The position numbers and the translations under genes are program-made. From Flavobacteriales bacterium (GTDB lineage Bacteria; Bacteroidota; Bacteroidia; Flavobacteriales_F; PHOS-HE28), in assembly GCA_020635715.1 (NCBI GenBank), contig JACJZG010000011.1:81770-145769 (forward strand): a DNA stretch of 64,000 nt, in the 5' to 3' direction. The notes beneath the pieces are model-generated. The model was not told where the DNA came from and searched no databases. It worked only from the letters and a program-made list of their open reading frames with translations. This document shows positions 48,248-57,591 of the stretch, piece after piece; the stretch's first letter is position 1; each line of letters opens with the position of its first letter.

Positions 48248-48386
48248 GCGTTGTTAGGGACTGGGGAAAGGGGGTGCCGATGGCCGGTACGGCGGGGGGC
48301 GGAATACCGTGGTTTTGAACAGATAGGCTTGCATGAACAGCACATCGTGCGCTGCCTTCTGGATCGGATCCACCCGACATTTGCAC

Positions 48387-50666
48387 ATGATCGCACCGCT
48401 CAGGCCGCTCCGTTGGCTTTCCTTCTGTGCCCCCATGATGGTCGGCACTGCCGTATCCGGGCAGATAGACCTGCACTTCGATGGCACGGTGCCCGTTGAA
48501 CGTGGCGCCGTGGACCTGGACCTCGCCTGGGCAGGTGGCATGAACTCCCCTCAGATCGGTGAACTCGACCTGGACCAGGACGGCTTGCTGGACCTGGTCA
48601 TCTTCGACCGTATCGGAGACCGGGTGATGACCCTCCGGAACACCGGTGGCACCGGCACCAACCGGTACCAGCTCACACGCGCCTACGAACACATCTGGCC
48701 GTTCCGGGCACTGCATGACTGGGTCTTGTTCCGGGACTACGACTGCGATGGACTGTTGGACATCTTCTCGTATTCGCAGGCCGGCTTCTCGGTCTATCGG
48801 AACACCTCGGACAACGGCATGCTCTCGTTCGAGCTGCTCGTATTCCGGACGGAATGTGACTACGTCTTCACCGATGGCACCTTCCAGCGTTCCAACCTCT
48901 TTGTTTCGGCCGATGACCTGCCCGGTATCGCTGATGTGGACGGCGACGGCGATCTGGACGTGCTAACCTTCAGCCAGCTCGGCACCTTCCTGGAGTATTA
49001 CAAGAACCTGAGCATGGAGACCTACGGCACCTGCGACAGCCTGACCTTTGTGCGCAGGAACGCCTGCTGGGGTCGCTTCGCGGAGAATTCCTCGACCAAT
49101 GCGGTGACGCTGAACGTCGACTGCCCATTCAATGTGCCGGCGCCCGAGATCGGGCCTGGACCGGGCGGGCATGAGATCGTAACTGATGCCGAAAGGGCCG
49201 AAACACACTCGGGCAGCACCGTCACCCCGCTGGACCTGGATGGTAATGGCGTGATGGACCTGCTGCTGGGTGATATCGCCTACGCCAACATCGTAGCGCT
49301 GACCAATGGAGGCACGGTGGACAATTCGTTGATGACGGCCGAGGACACCCAGTTCCCCAGCACGGACGTGCCGGTCGACCTGCCCATATTCCCTGCCGGC
49401 TTCCATTTGGATGTGGATGGGGATGGCCACCGTGACCTGCTTGTTTGTGCTTCAGCCAGAGGACTCGCCCAGAACATCGAGAGCGTGTGGTACTACCACA
49501 ATGCGGGTACGGACCTGCAACCCGACTTCGAATACCAGCAACGCGACCTTTTCCAGAGCCGCATGCTCGACTTCGGCGAAGGCGCCAACCCTGTCCCCTT
49601 CGACCATAATGGGGATGGTCTGATGGACCTGATCGTCTCCAATGAAGGCTACTACCACCCTTCCGGCAATTACGTGGGCAAGTTGGCCCTGTTGGAGAAC
49701 ATCGGCTCGTCCACCTCGCCGGCGTTCCGCTTGGTGACCGACGACTACATGGACCTGAGCACGAGCGGTATCGGTACTTCGATGTACCCTGCCTTCGCTG
49801 ATCTGGATGGCGATGGGGACAAGGACATGTATATCGGGGATCTGCAGGGTCGCCTGCACTTCTACCGCAACACCGCCACCGGACCGGTTGCCCAATTCAC
49901 CTTGGTGCAGCCCAACGTGGCTTATTCGAACGGCACGGAGATCGATGTTGGTAGACAGGCGACCCCTCAGTTCATCGACCTGGACAGGGACGGCTTGAGC
50001 GACCTCGTGATCGGGGAGCAGAACGGCAACCTGAACTACCTGCGGAACACCGGAAGTGCCGCTGCGGCGAGCTGGACCTTGATCACCGACTCACTGGGCC
50101 GTGTGCGCACCGTGACCCCATACACCCTGGGGCATTCCGTGCCCTTCGTATTCACCAATGCCGATGGGGCCTACGAGATCCTGGTGGGGTCCGAGTCCGG
50201 AACGCTCTGGCATTACACCGGCATCGACGGGAACCTGGGCGGCACCTGGACCTTGCAGGACAGCAGCTTCCTGGACATCGATGAAGGCTTCCGGTCCACC
50301 GTATGCCTGTTCGATTACACCGGCGATGGGGAGCTGGACCTGGTGGTGGGCAATTTCGATGGTGGGCTGGGCTTCTGGCGCAGCGATGCGGAGGTCGGGA
50401 TCGGGATCGGGACCGGGCCTGGGCCGGTGACGATGAACATCCGGCCCAACCCAAGCACGGGTCTGGTGGAGATCATGCTGCCGGGAACGATGAGCAAGGG
50501 CAGCGCCGATCTGATCGTGCACAGTGCACTTGGTCAGGAAATCACGCGAACGCGCGTTCTCCCAGGCCTAAATTCGATGGACCTCGGGCGGTTCGGCCCG
50601 GGGGTGTACACCCTGCAGGTGACGGGGTTCGATGGCCTGGCACCCACCCGGGTGGTGATCCGGTAG
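48387..50666 (+). CDS. Secreted FG-GAP/VCBS-repeat protein with type-A T9SS sorting domain
   Basis: 759 residues from ATG 48387, which gives a signal peptide (WLSFCAPMMVGTAVSGQ). The mature protein carries about eight FG-GAP/VCBS units with DxDxDGxxD calcium motifs (ELDLDQDGLLDLVIFDRI, IADVDGDGDLDVLTF, DLDGNGVMDLLLGD, DLDGDGDKDMYIGDLQG, DLDRDGLSDLVIGEQNG), predicted to form a seven-bladed propeller. The C-terminus is a type-A CTD (MNIRPNPSTGLVEIMLPG, then DLGRFGPGVYTLQVTGFDG). It is therefore a likely surface-displayed or released T9SS cargo; the ligand is unknown. It is divergent from secDF and convergent with mdh, with a strong terminator between. Confidence 0.85.
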   Translation: MIAPLRPLRWLSFCAPMMVGTAVSGQIDLHFDGTVPVERGAVDLDLAWAGGMNSPQIGELDLDQDGLLDLVIFDRIGDRVMTLRNTGGTGTNRYQLTRAYEHIWPFRALHDWVLFRDYDCDGLLDIFSYSQAGFSVYRNTSDNGMLSFELLVFRTECDYVFTDGTFQRSNLFVSADDLPGIADVDGDGDLDVLTFSQLGTFLEYYKNLSMETYGTCDSLTFVRRNACWGRFAENSSTNAVTLNVDCPFNVPAPEIGPGPGGHEIVTDAERAETHSGSTVTPLDLDGNGVMDLLLGDIAYANIVALTNGGTVDNSLMTAEDTQFPSTDVPVDLPIFPAGFHLDVDGDGHRDLLVCASARGLAQNIESVWYYHNAGTDLQPDFEYQQRDLFQSRMLDFGEGANPVPFDHNGDGLMDLIVSNEGYYHPSGNYVGKLALLENIGSSTSPAFRLVTDDYMDLSTSGIGTSMYPAFADLDGDGDKDMYIGDLQGRLHFYRNTATGPVAQFTLVQPNVAYSNGTEIDVGRQATPQFIDLDRDGLSDLVIGEQNGNLNYLRNTGSAAAASWTLITDSLGRVRTVTPYTLGHSVPFVFTNADGAYEILVGSESGTLWHYTGIDGNLGGTWTLQDSSFLDIDEGFRSTVCLFDYTGDGELDLVVGNFDGGLGFWRSDAEVGIGIGTGPGPVTMNIRPNPSTGLVEIMLPGTMSKGSADLIVHSALGQEITRTRVLPGLNSMDLGRFGPGVYTLQVTGFDGLAPTRVVIR

Positions 50667-50667
50667 G

Positions 50668-50716
50668 CCGGATAACGAAGAACGGCGCCTACTGGGCGCC
50701 GTTCTTCGTTATCCGG
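50668..50716. terminator. Bidirectional terminator between the FG-GAP gene and mdh
   Basis: A perfect stem of about 22 bp (CCGGATAACGAAGAACGGCG and its complement) with a 5-base loop lies immediately after the plus-strand stop at 50666 and just beyond the mdh stop on the minus strand. The symmetric A- and T-rich flanks fit termination in both directions. Confidence 0.85.
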
Positions 50717-50724
50717 GTCGGCGA

Positions 50725-51663
50725 TCAAGCCGTCACTTGCATCTTGTCAAGCACGTCCATCACCTCCTTCACGGCCTTGGCGCTGGAGTCGCAGAGGGCT
50801 TGTTCGTCATTGGTCAACTTCAGTTCGATGATCCGTTCGATGCCATTGCGGCCGAGGATCACCGGAACGCCCATGTATACGTCCTTCAGGCCATACTCCC
50901 CTTGGAGCCAGGCGCATACGGGGAACACCCGTTTCTGGTCACGGACGATGGCCTCCACCATCTGGGCGGCGGCGGTTCCCGGCGCATACCAAGCGCTGGT
51001 ACCCAGCAGATTGACGATCTCACCACCGCCTTTCTTCGTGCGTTCCACGATGGCATCGAGCTTTTCAGGGGCGATCAGTTCGGTCACCGGGATCCCCCCC
51101 ACGGTGGTATAACGGGGCAAGGGCACCATGGTATCGCCATGACCGCCCATGAGCACCGCTTGGATGTCCTTCGGGCTCACGTTCAGTTCGGTGGCCAGGA
51201 ATGCCCGATAACGGGCCGTGTCCAGGATACCTGCCATCCCGAACACCCGGTTCGCGGGGAACTTGCTGGTGACGAAGGCACAATAGGTCATCACATCAAG
51301 CGGGTTGCTCACCACCACGATGATCGTGTTCGGTGAATGCTTGATGATGTTCTCTGTGACGCTCTTGACGATGGCCGCGTTGGTGGCGATCAGGTCGTCG
51401 CGGCTCATCCCCGGTTTGCGCGGCAGGCCGCTGGTGATGACCACCACGTCGCTGTTCGCGGTCTTTGCGTAGTCGTTCGTACTGCCCACCAATCGGGAAT
51501 CGAACAAACTGATCGGGGCGGTCTGCCAGATGTCCAGGGCCTTGCCTTCGGCAACGCCTTCCTTGATGTCCAGCAGCACCACTTCATTCGCCAGTTCCCA
51601 ACGGGCAACGGCATCGGCACAGGTGGCACCCACGTTCCCGGCGCCCACAACGGTGACTTTCAT
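50725..51663 (-). CDS. mdh: Malate dehydrogenase
   Basis: 312 residues from ATG 51663 (MKVTVVGAGNVGATCADAVA), the LDH-like type of malate dehydrogenase. The NAD-binding GAGNVGAT, the substrate-loop arginines in GLPRKPGMSRDDL, VVSNPLDVMTYCAF and the catalytic His in LMGGHGDTMVP are all present. It oxidises malate to oxaloacetate in the TCA cycle. The frame is open 38 codons upstream but without conserved sequence. It is monocistronic; TACTTTCG (51714-51721) is a possible -7 element. Confidence 0.96.
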   Translation of the reverse strand: MKVTVVGAGNVGATCADAVARWELANEVVLLDIKEGVAEGKALDIWQTAPISLFDSRLVGSTNDYAKTANSDVVVITSGLPRKPGMSRDDLIATNAAIVKSVTENIIKHSPNTIIVVVSNPLDVMTYCAFVTSKFPANRVFGMAGILDTARYRAFLATELNVSPKDIQAVLMGGHGDTMVPLPRYTTVGGIPVTELIAPEKLDAIVERTKKGGGEIVNLLGTSAWYAPGTAAAQMVEAIVRDQKRVFPVCAWLQGEYGLKDVYMGVPVILGRNGIERIIELKLTNDEQALCDSSAKAVKEVMDVLDKMQVTA

Positions 51664-51713
51664 CTTCAGAGCTTGGTTATTGCGCGTGAACCGGGGACTT
51701 TCCCGGCGCGGGG

Positions 51714-51721
51714 CGAAAGTA
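51714..51721 (-). promoter_or_regulatory. Possible -7 element (TACTTTCG) of mdh
   Basis: TACTTTCG on the minus strand, 50 bp before the mdh start, matches TAnnTTTG with one change. No clear -33 TTTG. Confidence 0.35.
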
Positions 51722-51843
51722 CGATGCACCTCCCACCCGGTCGTGATCCCCGTCAGGTTTCCAAGGAAGTCGTCCACGGCTCAGGCATCCTTTTTCAACC
51801 GTCGGCGTCTTCTAGGTCAAGAATGGCTACCTTGACCGCTGTC

Positions 51844-52497
51844 ATGCTCCAGCGACCCGCCGCTTCAACGTCCTCTGAGCGCAGTAATCTGCGGTTGGTG
51901 CAGGACCAGGTGGGCACAGAAGCCCAGGAGGCCGCCTATGGCGCCTTGATCGATGGCTGCTTAAAGGAGGAGCGTCGTGCGCAACAGCGGGTCTACGAGC
52001 TGTTCTATGGGAAGATGATGGCCGTTTGCCTGCGGTATACCAAGAACGCGGATCAAGCGAAGGACATCCTTCAGGACGGCTTCATCAAGGTGTTCAAGAG
52101 CGTGAACAAGTTCAACCGGGCCGGATCCTTCGAGGGTTGGATCAGAAGGATCATGGTGAACACCGCGATCGACCATTTCCGCCGGACCAAGAATTCCTAC
52201 CTGTTGTTGGGTGAGGAACGCAGCATCGAGGACTTCGGCGACCAGGACGAGGAGGACATCCTGGCCGAGGAGAACGGGGAGGATTACCTGGATCTGAAGC
52301 CAGCGGACATCATCAATGCCATGCAGAAGCTGACCCCGGCGTACCGGACGGTCTTCAACTTGTATGTGTTCGAGGAACTGACGCACAAGGAGATAGCTGA
52401 CATGCTCGGCATCAACATCGGCACCTCGAAGAGCAATCTGGCCAAGGCCAAGCACAACCTGAAGAAATTCCTATCGAAGGAGCATAAGCTCCACTAA
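51844..52497 (+). CDS. ECF-type RNA polymerase sigma factor
   Basis: About 217 residues from ATG 51844; ATG 51823 is an in-frame alternative (224 residues), and the frame is open much further upstream without conserved sequence. Sigma region 2 is clear (AYGALIDGCLKEERRAQQRV, YELFYGKMMAVCLRYTKNAD, QAKDILQDGFIKVFKSVNKF, GSFEGWIRRIMVNTAIDHFR). An acidic linker (EDFGDQDEEDILAEENGEDY) follows, then region 4 with its helix-turn-helix (LTPAYRTVFNLYVFEELTHK, EIADMLGINIGTSKSNLAKA). This is an alternative sigma factor of the SigP/CHU type frequent in Bacteroidota. It is followed 12 bp later by a membrane protein gene, the usual place for an anti-sigma factor. No promoter of the housekeeping type is visible upstream. 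Confidence 0.93.
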   Translation: MLQRPAASTSSERSNLRLVQDQVGTEAQEAAYGALIDGCLKEERRAQQRVYELFYGKMMAVCLRYTKNADQAKDILQDGFIKVFKSVNKFNRAGSFEGWIRRIMVNTAIDHFRRTKNSYLLLGEERSIEDFGDQDEEDILAEENGEDYLDLKPADIINAMQKLTPAYRTVFNLYVFEELTHKEIADMLGINIGTSKSNLAKAKHNLKKFLSKEHKLH

Positions 52498-52509
52498 CGG
52501 AGAAGGATC

Positions 52510-53754
52510 ATGAGTGGACCGACGGGATTCGAACAAGCGGTGAAGGAGGCGCTCGAGCCGTACGAGGTGCCCTACAATTCCGCTGACTGGAGCCATCTTG
52601 AGCGGGCGCTCGATGGTCGCACGGATGATGTGGCGCGGGTGTCGCGTTCCGGGCTTTACGCGTTGCTGATCGGTGGATCACTGGCGGCAGTGAGCAGCTT
52701 CCTGATCCTGACGGCTCCGGACCTGCCCGCGGTCAATGAGCCCTTGGCCGAGAACACGACACTGCCACCAGCCCACGTGGCCACCACGGCAAATGCCGCG
52801 AACGATGGTGCGGAGGATGTCCAGCAGCCGACCACCGAGGTCCCCTTGAAGGAGGCCGTGAGGGTTCCGGTGGAGCAGGAGACCGCAGCCCACGAACCGC
52901 AGCGGTCGGAGATCACGAGCAGCACGGCAGCGGCGGTACTGGTGAAGCCCACGCCCATCCACCCGATGAGCCATGAGCCGGTGGTGAAGCCGAGCATCAC
53001 GGAGGGTTGTCCAGGTTCCGTGATCGACTTCGAGGCCGAGAACGTGTCCGGCGAAGGCATGTACCTCTGGAACTTCGGGGATGGCAGCTTCTCCAACAAG
53101 CCGAAGCCGAGCCACGTCTTCTCCAAGTCGGGAAGCTTTGAGGTCATGCTCTCGCATTCCACCTCCGATGGGGGCGGGATCCGGAACAAGGCGGTGGCGG
53201 ACCGTATCGTGATCCACGAGGCACCGGAAGCCTCGTTCAACGTGTTGAAACAGGAGTACGACAACACGGTGCCTTCGATCCATTTCGAGAACCGCAGTCT
53301 GGGCGGACAGTCCTACCTCTGGGATTTCGGTGACGGCAGCACGAGCACCATCGCCCATCCGGACCACATCTACAAGAAGGCGGGGGTGTACACCGTGAAC
53401 CTGGCCGTGGTGAACGGCAACGGCTGCGAGGATCGTGCCGAGCGGACCGTGCGTATTGAGAACGACTATAACCTGGACGCTCCCGGAACCTTCTCACCGA
53501 ACGGTGATGGCACCGACGACGTCTTCATTCCGGAGGCGTTGAAGACCCTGGGCGCCCGTTTCGTGCTTACGGTGATGGAGTCCAAGACCGGCGTGGTGGT
53601 GTACGAGACGAACGATCCGCAGCGGCCCTGGAACGGCAAGATCGCCAATAAGGGGGATGCCTGCCCGCAAGGGGAGTATGTGTGGATGGTGGAGATGAAG
53701 GATGGGGAGAAGTTGGGGGGCACCTACACCGGTAGCATTCAATTGGTGCGTTAG
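52510..53754 (+). CDS. Single-pass membrane protein with two PKD domains and a T9SS type-B-like C-terminal domain; candidate anti-sigma factor
   Basis: 414 residues. The cytoplasmic N-terminus (1-47) contains FEQAVKEALEPYEVPYNSAD and WSHLERAL, a short helical pattern seen in Bacteroidota membrane proteins encoded next to ECF sigma factors. One transmembrane helix follows (GLYALLIGGSLAAVSSFLIL, about 48-68) without a signal-peptidase site, so the topology is N-in, C-out. Then come a Pro/Thr/Ala-rich periplasmic linker (70-165), two PKD domains (FGDGS at about 187 and 271) and a C-terminal region from about 321 (APGTFSPNGDGTDDVFIPEA, PQGEYVWMVEM, GTYTGSIQLVR) of the CHU_C/type-B gliding-motility CTD kind. 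The gene lies 12 bp behind the sigma factor and ends at a strong terminator. The anti-sigma function is inferred from context and topology. Confidence 0.8.
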   Translation: MSGPTGFEQAVKEALEPYEVPYNSADWSHLERALDGRTDDVARVSRSGLYALLIGGSLAAVSSFLILTAPDLPAVNEPLAENTTLPPAHVATTANAANDGAEDVQQPTTEVPLKEAVRVPVEQETAAHEPQRSEITSSTAAAVLVKPTPIHPMSHEPVVKPSITEGCPGSVIDFEAENVSGEGMYLWNFGDGSFSNKPKPSHVFSKSGSFEVMLSHSTSDGGGIRNKAVADRIVIHEAPEASFNVLKQEYDNTVPSIHFENRSLGGQSYLWDFGDGSTSTIAHPDHIYKKAGVYTVNLAVVNGNGCEDRAERTVRIENDYNLDAPGTFSPNGDGTDDVFIPEALKTLGARFVLTVMESKTGVVVYETNDPQRPWNGKIANKGDACPQGEYVWMVEMKDGEKLGGTYTGSIQLVR

Positions 53755-53781
53755 TTCTTTCGTTGACAAAGGCCCTTATTG

Positions 53782-53814
53782 GATCCCCCGAGCCAGCTCG
53801 GGGGATCTATTTTT
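53782..53814 (+). terminator. Rho-independent terminator of the sigma factor / membrane protein operon
   Basis: An 11-bp stem GATCCCCCGAG/CTCGGGGGATC with loop CCAG is followed directly by TATTTTTG. It lies 28 bp after the stop at 53754. Confidence 0.88.
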
Positions 53815-53815
53815 G
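53808..53815 (+). promoter_or_regulatory. Possible -7 element overlapping the terminator U-tract
   Basis: TATTTTTG fits TAnnTTTG perfectly and starts at the base after the hairpin, 91 bp before the first giant gene. ATTG at 53778-53781 is 26 bp upstream, longer than the usual 17-23 bp spacing, so activity is uncertain. Confidence 0.35.
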
Positions 53816-53906
53816 TAGGGCAAGGCAACGGACCAGGCGTGGGCAGGGTCACTTGTCCAGCCGGTCAATGATCACCTCCCAATCGGCCATCCCAACACGG
53901 AGCATA

Positions 53907-56900
53907 ATGGAGAAGAAGCTCTACACGCGGCTATTCCTCATCCCCCTCCTTTTCCTTCTCGTTCACATCGCCCAGGCGCAGCAATTCAGCATTACCGCTG
54001 GTAGCGTGACCACCTGTGCCGGGGTGCTGGAGGATTCCGGGGGGCCTTCCGCGTCCTATGGGGACAACGAGAACTACACGGTGGTGATATGCCCGGACAA
54101 TCCGGGCGATGGCATTTCCCTTCAGTGGATCGTGGCCAACTTGAGCCTGGCGGGACCGAACAACACCCAGGACCGATTGATGATCTGGGATGGGGACAAC
54201 ACCAGTGCCACCCCGTTGGGAGATTACACGGGCTCTGCGCTTCAAGGGCTGATCGTTTCCGCCACCACGTTCAACACGACCGGCTGTCTTACCGTGCGTT
54301 TTATTTCGAACGGAACGGGCACAGGAGACTTCGCCGCTTCCATCACCTGCTTCACCCCTTGTGAGCGCCCTGTGGCGGTGGCTTCGATGAGTGAGGCCGT
54401 TCCTGCGCTGGTATGCGTTGGTGAGCAGGTCTCCTTCGACGGCAACGCCTCCTTCGCGGCTCCCGGATTCAACATCACCTCCTACACGTGGGACTTTGAC
54501 GATGGGACCACGGCCACCGGCCCGACCTCCAGCCATGCGTTCTCGATCCCCGGAGAGTACATCGTACAGTTGAACCTGGTGGATGACAACGACTGCGTGA
54601 ATTCGAACGTGGTGGACCTACAGGTTTTGGTGAGCACCACGCCGCTCTTCGCTGGTACGGTGCAGAGTGTGGAGACCTGCCTGGGTGCGACCGTGGACCT
54701 TTCAGCTATCGTAACTCCAGTGACCTGGACGGGTATCCCGGACGCGAACTTCGGGGAAGGGGTCTTCCTACCCGATGATGTGGGACAGCCCTTCACCTCC
54801 GACCTCAGCTTCACCCAGTTCGATCCCGGACAATCCATCCAGAGCGTGAGCAACATCCTGTCCATCTGTGTGGAGATGGAGCATTCGTACATGGGGGATC
54901 TGGTATTGCAGGTGATCTGTCCGAACGGTCAGACCATGATCTTCCACCAACAAGGTGGAGGTGGCACCTACTTGGGTGCGCCGAACGATACGGACAGCAA
55001 CCAGAACCCGATCCCGGGGGAATGTTGGGAGTACTGCTGGAGCCCGACCGCCACGAACGGCACCTGGGTGGACAACTCGAACCAAGGCAGCCAGAACACC
55101 ACCTCTGCCGGTACGCCGCCCGCACAATCCTTGAACCCGGGCACCTACGAGCCGGTACAGCCTTTCACCAACCTTGTGGGGTGCCCATTGAATGGTGAGT
55201 GGACCTACCAGAGCACCGATCTCTGGGGAGCGGACAACGGATTCATCTGTTCCTGGTCGATCAACTTTGACCCGAACATCATTCCGGATGTGACCCAGTT
55301 CACCCCTAACCTTGGGACGGCCACCTTGGATAGTGCGGGATGGTCGGGTCCTGAACTGACCCAGGACCCGGTGGTCCCGTTGAACGCGACGGCCACGCCA
55401 AGCGGCCCGGGGACCTACCCTTACACCTTCTTCGTAACGGACGACTTCGGTTGCTCCTACGACACGACGATCACGATCATCATCGATCCCCAGATCGTGC
55501 TGGATGCGGGACCGGATATGGTGCTGTGTTCCGATCCGCTACCGATGGCAGGTGCGATCGTTGCCAATGGTCCTCCTCCCACCTGCACTTGGGAGCTGCT
55601 TCTTCTGGAATCCTGGGGAGACGGCTGGAACGGTGGTGCGAACCTTATGGTGACGATCGATGGCAATGTCACGAACTATTCCGTGCCCAGCGGTCCGGAA
55701 GAAGTACCGATATCCTTGAGCGTGGAGACCGGCCAATCGATCGAACTGTTCTATACAGCTGGCACCTCATTCAATAACGAGAATTCCTTCACGCTCACGG
55801 ATGATGCTGGCAATGAGGTCTACGCTTCGCCGAACGGACCAGCCACCGGGCTGGCATACAGCGGAACGGTGGTGTGTGGCGGTGGTAGCACCCCGTTCGT
55901 GTTCGAGTGGTCGCCGGTTGATGGTCTGACAGACCCTACGGACCCGAACACGGATGTGTACGTGACCGAGCCGACCTGGTTCTATCTCTCCTCCTACCCC
56001 ACCGGCCATCCGGAATGTGCGGTGATGGACAGTGTGCTGGTGAGCCCCGACCCCTCGATCAACGCAGGCCTTCCGGCATCCATCATCATCTGTGAGAGCG
56101 ATCCGGTGATCTCGATGCTTGATTCGCTGCAGGGGAACCCGGACCTCGACGGCACATGGACGAACTCCGCGGGAGCGGCCGTACCGGACGCGTTCGACCC
56201 GACGATTGATCCCGCGGACACGTACACCTACACCGTGACCAGTGCTGCTGGTTGCCAGGCTACGAGCACTTTGGATATCGGGGTGCTCGCGGCGGATGAC
56301 CCGACATGTTGCGGGGTGGTCGATGCCGGACCGAACACTTTCTCGTGCGATCTGACCACCATCCTCACCGCGGTGCGGGGCAACACCGGCGTTGGCAATT
56401 GGGATGGACCGGCGGGGGCGGTCTTTGAAGATGCCTATAACAATGTGACGATGGTGACGGTGCAGCCCGGGATGGGCGGCCCGCAGATGTTCTACTGGGT
56501 GGAGAACGATGGTGCGTTCTGTGACCTCATCGATAGCGTGGAGATCGTCTTCACGGAACCTTACGTGTTCACTCCCACCATCACAGATGCACTTTGCTAT
56601 GGCTACTGTGATGGCGCCATCGACGTGGTGGTTACCGGTGGCAATGCGGCCGCTGACCTTGAATACGTGTGGTCGAACGGCGATAGCGGCCCTGGCCTGG
56701 CATCGGTCAGCGATCTATGCGCTGGCACGCACACCTTGATCGTCACGGACGATAATGGCTGTGCAGGGACCTTCGAGATGACCGTGAACGAACCTGAGCT
56801 GCTGCAGGTGGATTCGGTGACGAGCACCCCCGTGACCTGTTCCGGGGACTGTGATGGCACGGTCACGATCCATGATGTCGCTGCTGTTCTATACAGCTTC

Positions 56901-57566
56901 GACAATGGCGATAGCTGGGGCACCGATGCGGTCCGTACCGAGGCCTGCGAGGGTATCTGGGTGGTCCGTATCAAGGATGCGGATGGCTGCATCGGCCTTG
57001 CGAGCGAAGAAGTGACAGGTCCACCACCTGTCGTGGCCTCGTTCATCTGGGGTCCGCAACCGGCCAATGTGGATGCCCCGACTATCACCTTCTCGAACAC
57101 CTCCACGGGAGCCGACCATTACTTCTGGAACGTGGATGAGCAGTACTCCACCACCGACCTGAACACGGTATTCACCTTCAGCAACAAGGAACCCGACACC
57201 TACCAGGTATGCCTGACGGCATACAACTACAACGAATGCGTGGATACCGTGTGCAACGACATCGTGATCGACGATGTGCTCTTCACCTATATACCGAACG
57301 CCTTCACACCCGATGGGGATGGCGAGAACGATGCGTGGTGGCCCACGGCCAATATCCCGGTGCGCACGAACTATGAACTGCTCGTGTTCGACCGTTGGGG
57401 CCAGGTGGTGTTCAGCACGACCGATCCGTACAAGGCGTGGGAGGGCAGCTTCCAGAACAGCGGTGAGGTGTTGAAGAGCGATGTGTATGCCTACCGATTG
57501 CTTTATGGCGTGGGTAACACAGAGGCCCGCAAGGAGATCCTCGGCCATGTGACGTTGATGAAGTGA
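53907..57566 (+). CDS. Giant secreted CUB-like / PKD / P-domain protein with type-B T9SS sorting domain (paralogue 1)
   Basis: 1,219 residues from ATG 53907, which gives a signal peptide (MEKKLYTRLFLIPLLFLLVH ending at IAQAQ). Domain order: CUB-like (about 30-155, YGDNENYTVVICPDNPGDGI), PKD (about 160-260, YTWDFDDGTT), proprotein-convertase P-domain-like (about 290-455, ICVEMEHSYMGDLVLQVICP and SLNPGTYEPVQPF), a module with GDGWNGG near residue 570, Ig-like segments, SprB-like repeats (about 890-960, ITDALCYGYCDGAIDV) and a type-B CTD (about 1128-1219, IPNAFTPDGDGENDAWWPT, FDRWGQVVFSTTDPYKAWEG). It is predicted to be Sec-exported, then moved to the surface by T9SS. Role unknown; adhesion or matrix formation is plausible. 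Only 25 bp separate it from paralogue 2. Confidence 0.88.
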   Translation: MEKKLYTRLFLIPLLFLLVHIAQAQQFSITAGSVTTCAGVLEDSGGPSASYGDNENYTVVICPDNPGDGISLQWIVANLSLAGPNNTQDRLMIWDGDNTSATPLGDYTGSALQGLIVSATTFNTTGCLTVRFISNGTGTGDFAASITCFTPCERPVAVASMSEAVPALVCVGEQVSFDGNASFAAPGFNITSYTWDFDDGTTATGPTSSHAFSIPGEYIVQLNLVDDNDCVNSNVVDLQVLVSTTPLFAGTVQSVETCLGATVDLSAIVTPVTWTGIPDANFGEGVFLPDDVGQPFTSDLSFTQFDPGQSIQSVSNILSICVEMEHSYMGDLVLQVICPNGQTMIFHQQGGGGTYLGAPNDTDSNQNPIPGECWEYCWSPTATNGTWVDNSNQGSQNTTSAGTPPAQSLNPGTYEPVQPFTNLVGCPLNGEWTYQSTDLWGADNGFICSWSINFDPNIIPDVTQFTPNLGTATLDSAGWSGPELTQDPVVPLNATATPSGPGTYPYTFFVTDDFGCSYDTTITIIIDPQIVLDAGPDMVLCSDPLPMAGAIVANGPPPTCTWELLLLESWGDGWNGGANLMVTIDGNVTNYSVPSGPEEVPISLSVETGQSIELFYTAGTSFNNENSFTLTDDAGNEVYASPNGPATGLAYSGTVVCGGGSTPFVFEWSPVDGLTDPTDPNTDVYVTEPTWFYLSSYPTGHPECAVMDSVLVSPDPSINAGLPASIIICESDPVISMLDSLQGNPDLDGTWTNSAGAAVPDAFDPTIDPADTYTYTVTSAAGCQATSTLDIGVLAADDPTCCGVVDAGPNTFSCDLTTILTAVRGNTGVGNWDGPAGAVFEDAYNNVTMVTVQPGMGGPQMFYWVENDGAFCDLIDSVEIVFTEPYVFTPTITDALCYGYCDGAIDVVVTGGNAAADLEYVWSNGDSGPGLASVSDLCAGTHTLIVTDDNGCAGTFEMTVNEPELLQVDSVTSTPVTCSGDCDGTVTIHDVAAVLYSFDNGDSWGTDAVRTEACEGIWVVRIKDADGCIGLASEEVTGPPPVVASFIWGPQPANVDAPTITFSNTSTGADHYFWNVDEQYSTTDLNTVFTFSNKEPDTYQVCLTAYNYNECVDTVCNDIVIDDVLFTYIPNAFTPDGDGENDAWWPTANIPVRTNYELLVFDRWGQVVFSTTDPYKAWEGSFQNSGEVLKSDVYAYRLLYGVGNTEARKEILGHVTLMK

Positions 57567-57591
57567 CCCACCTGCAAGCTCCTGTTCGGCT

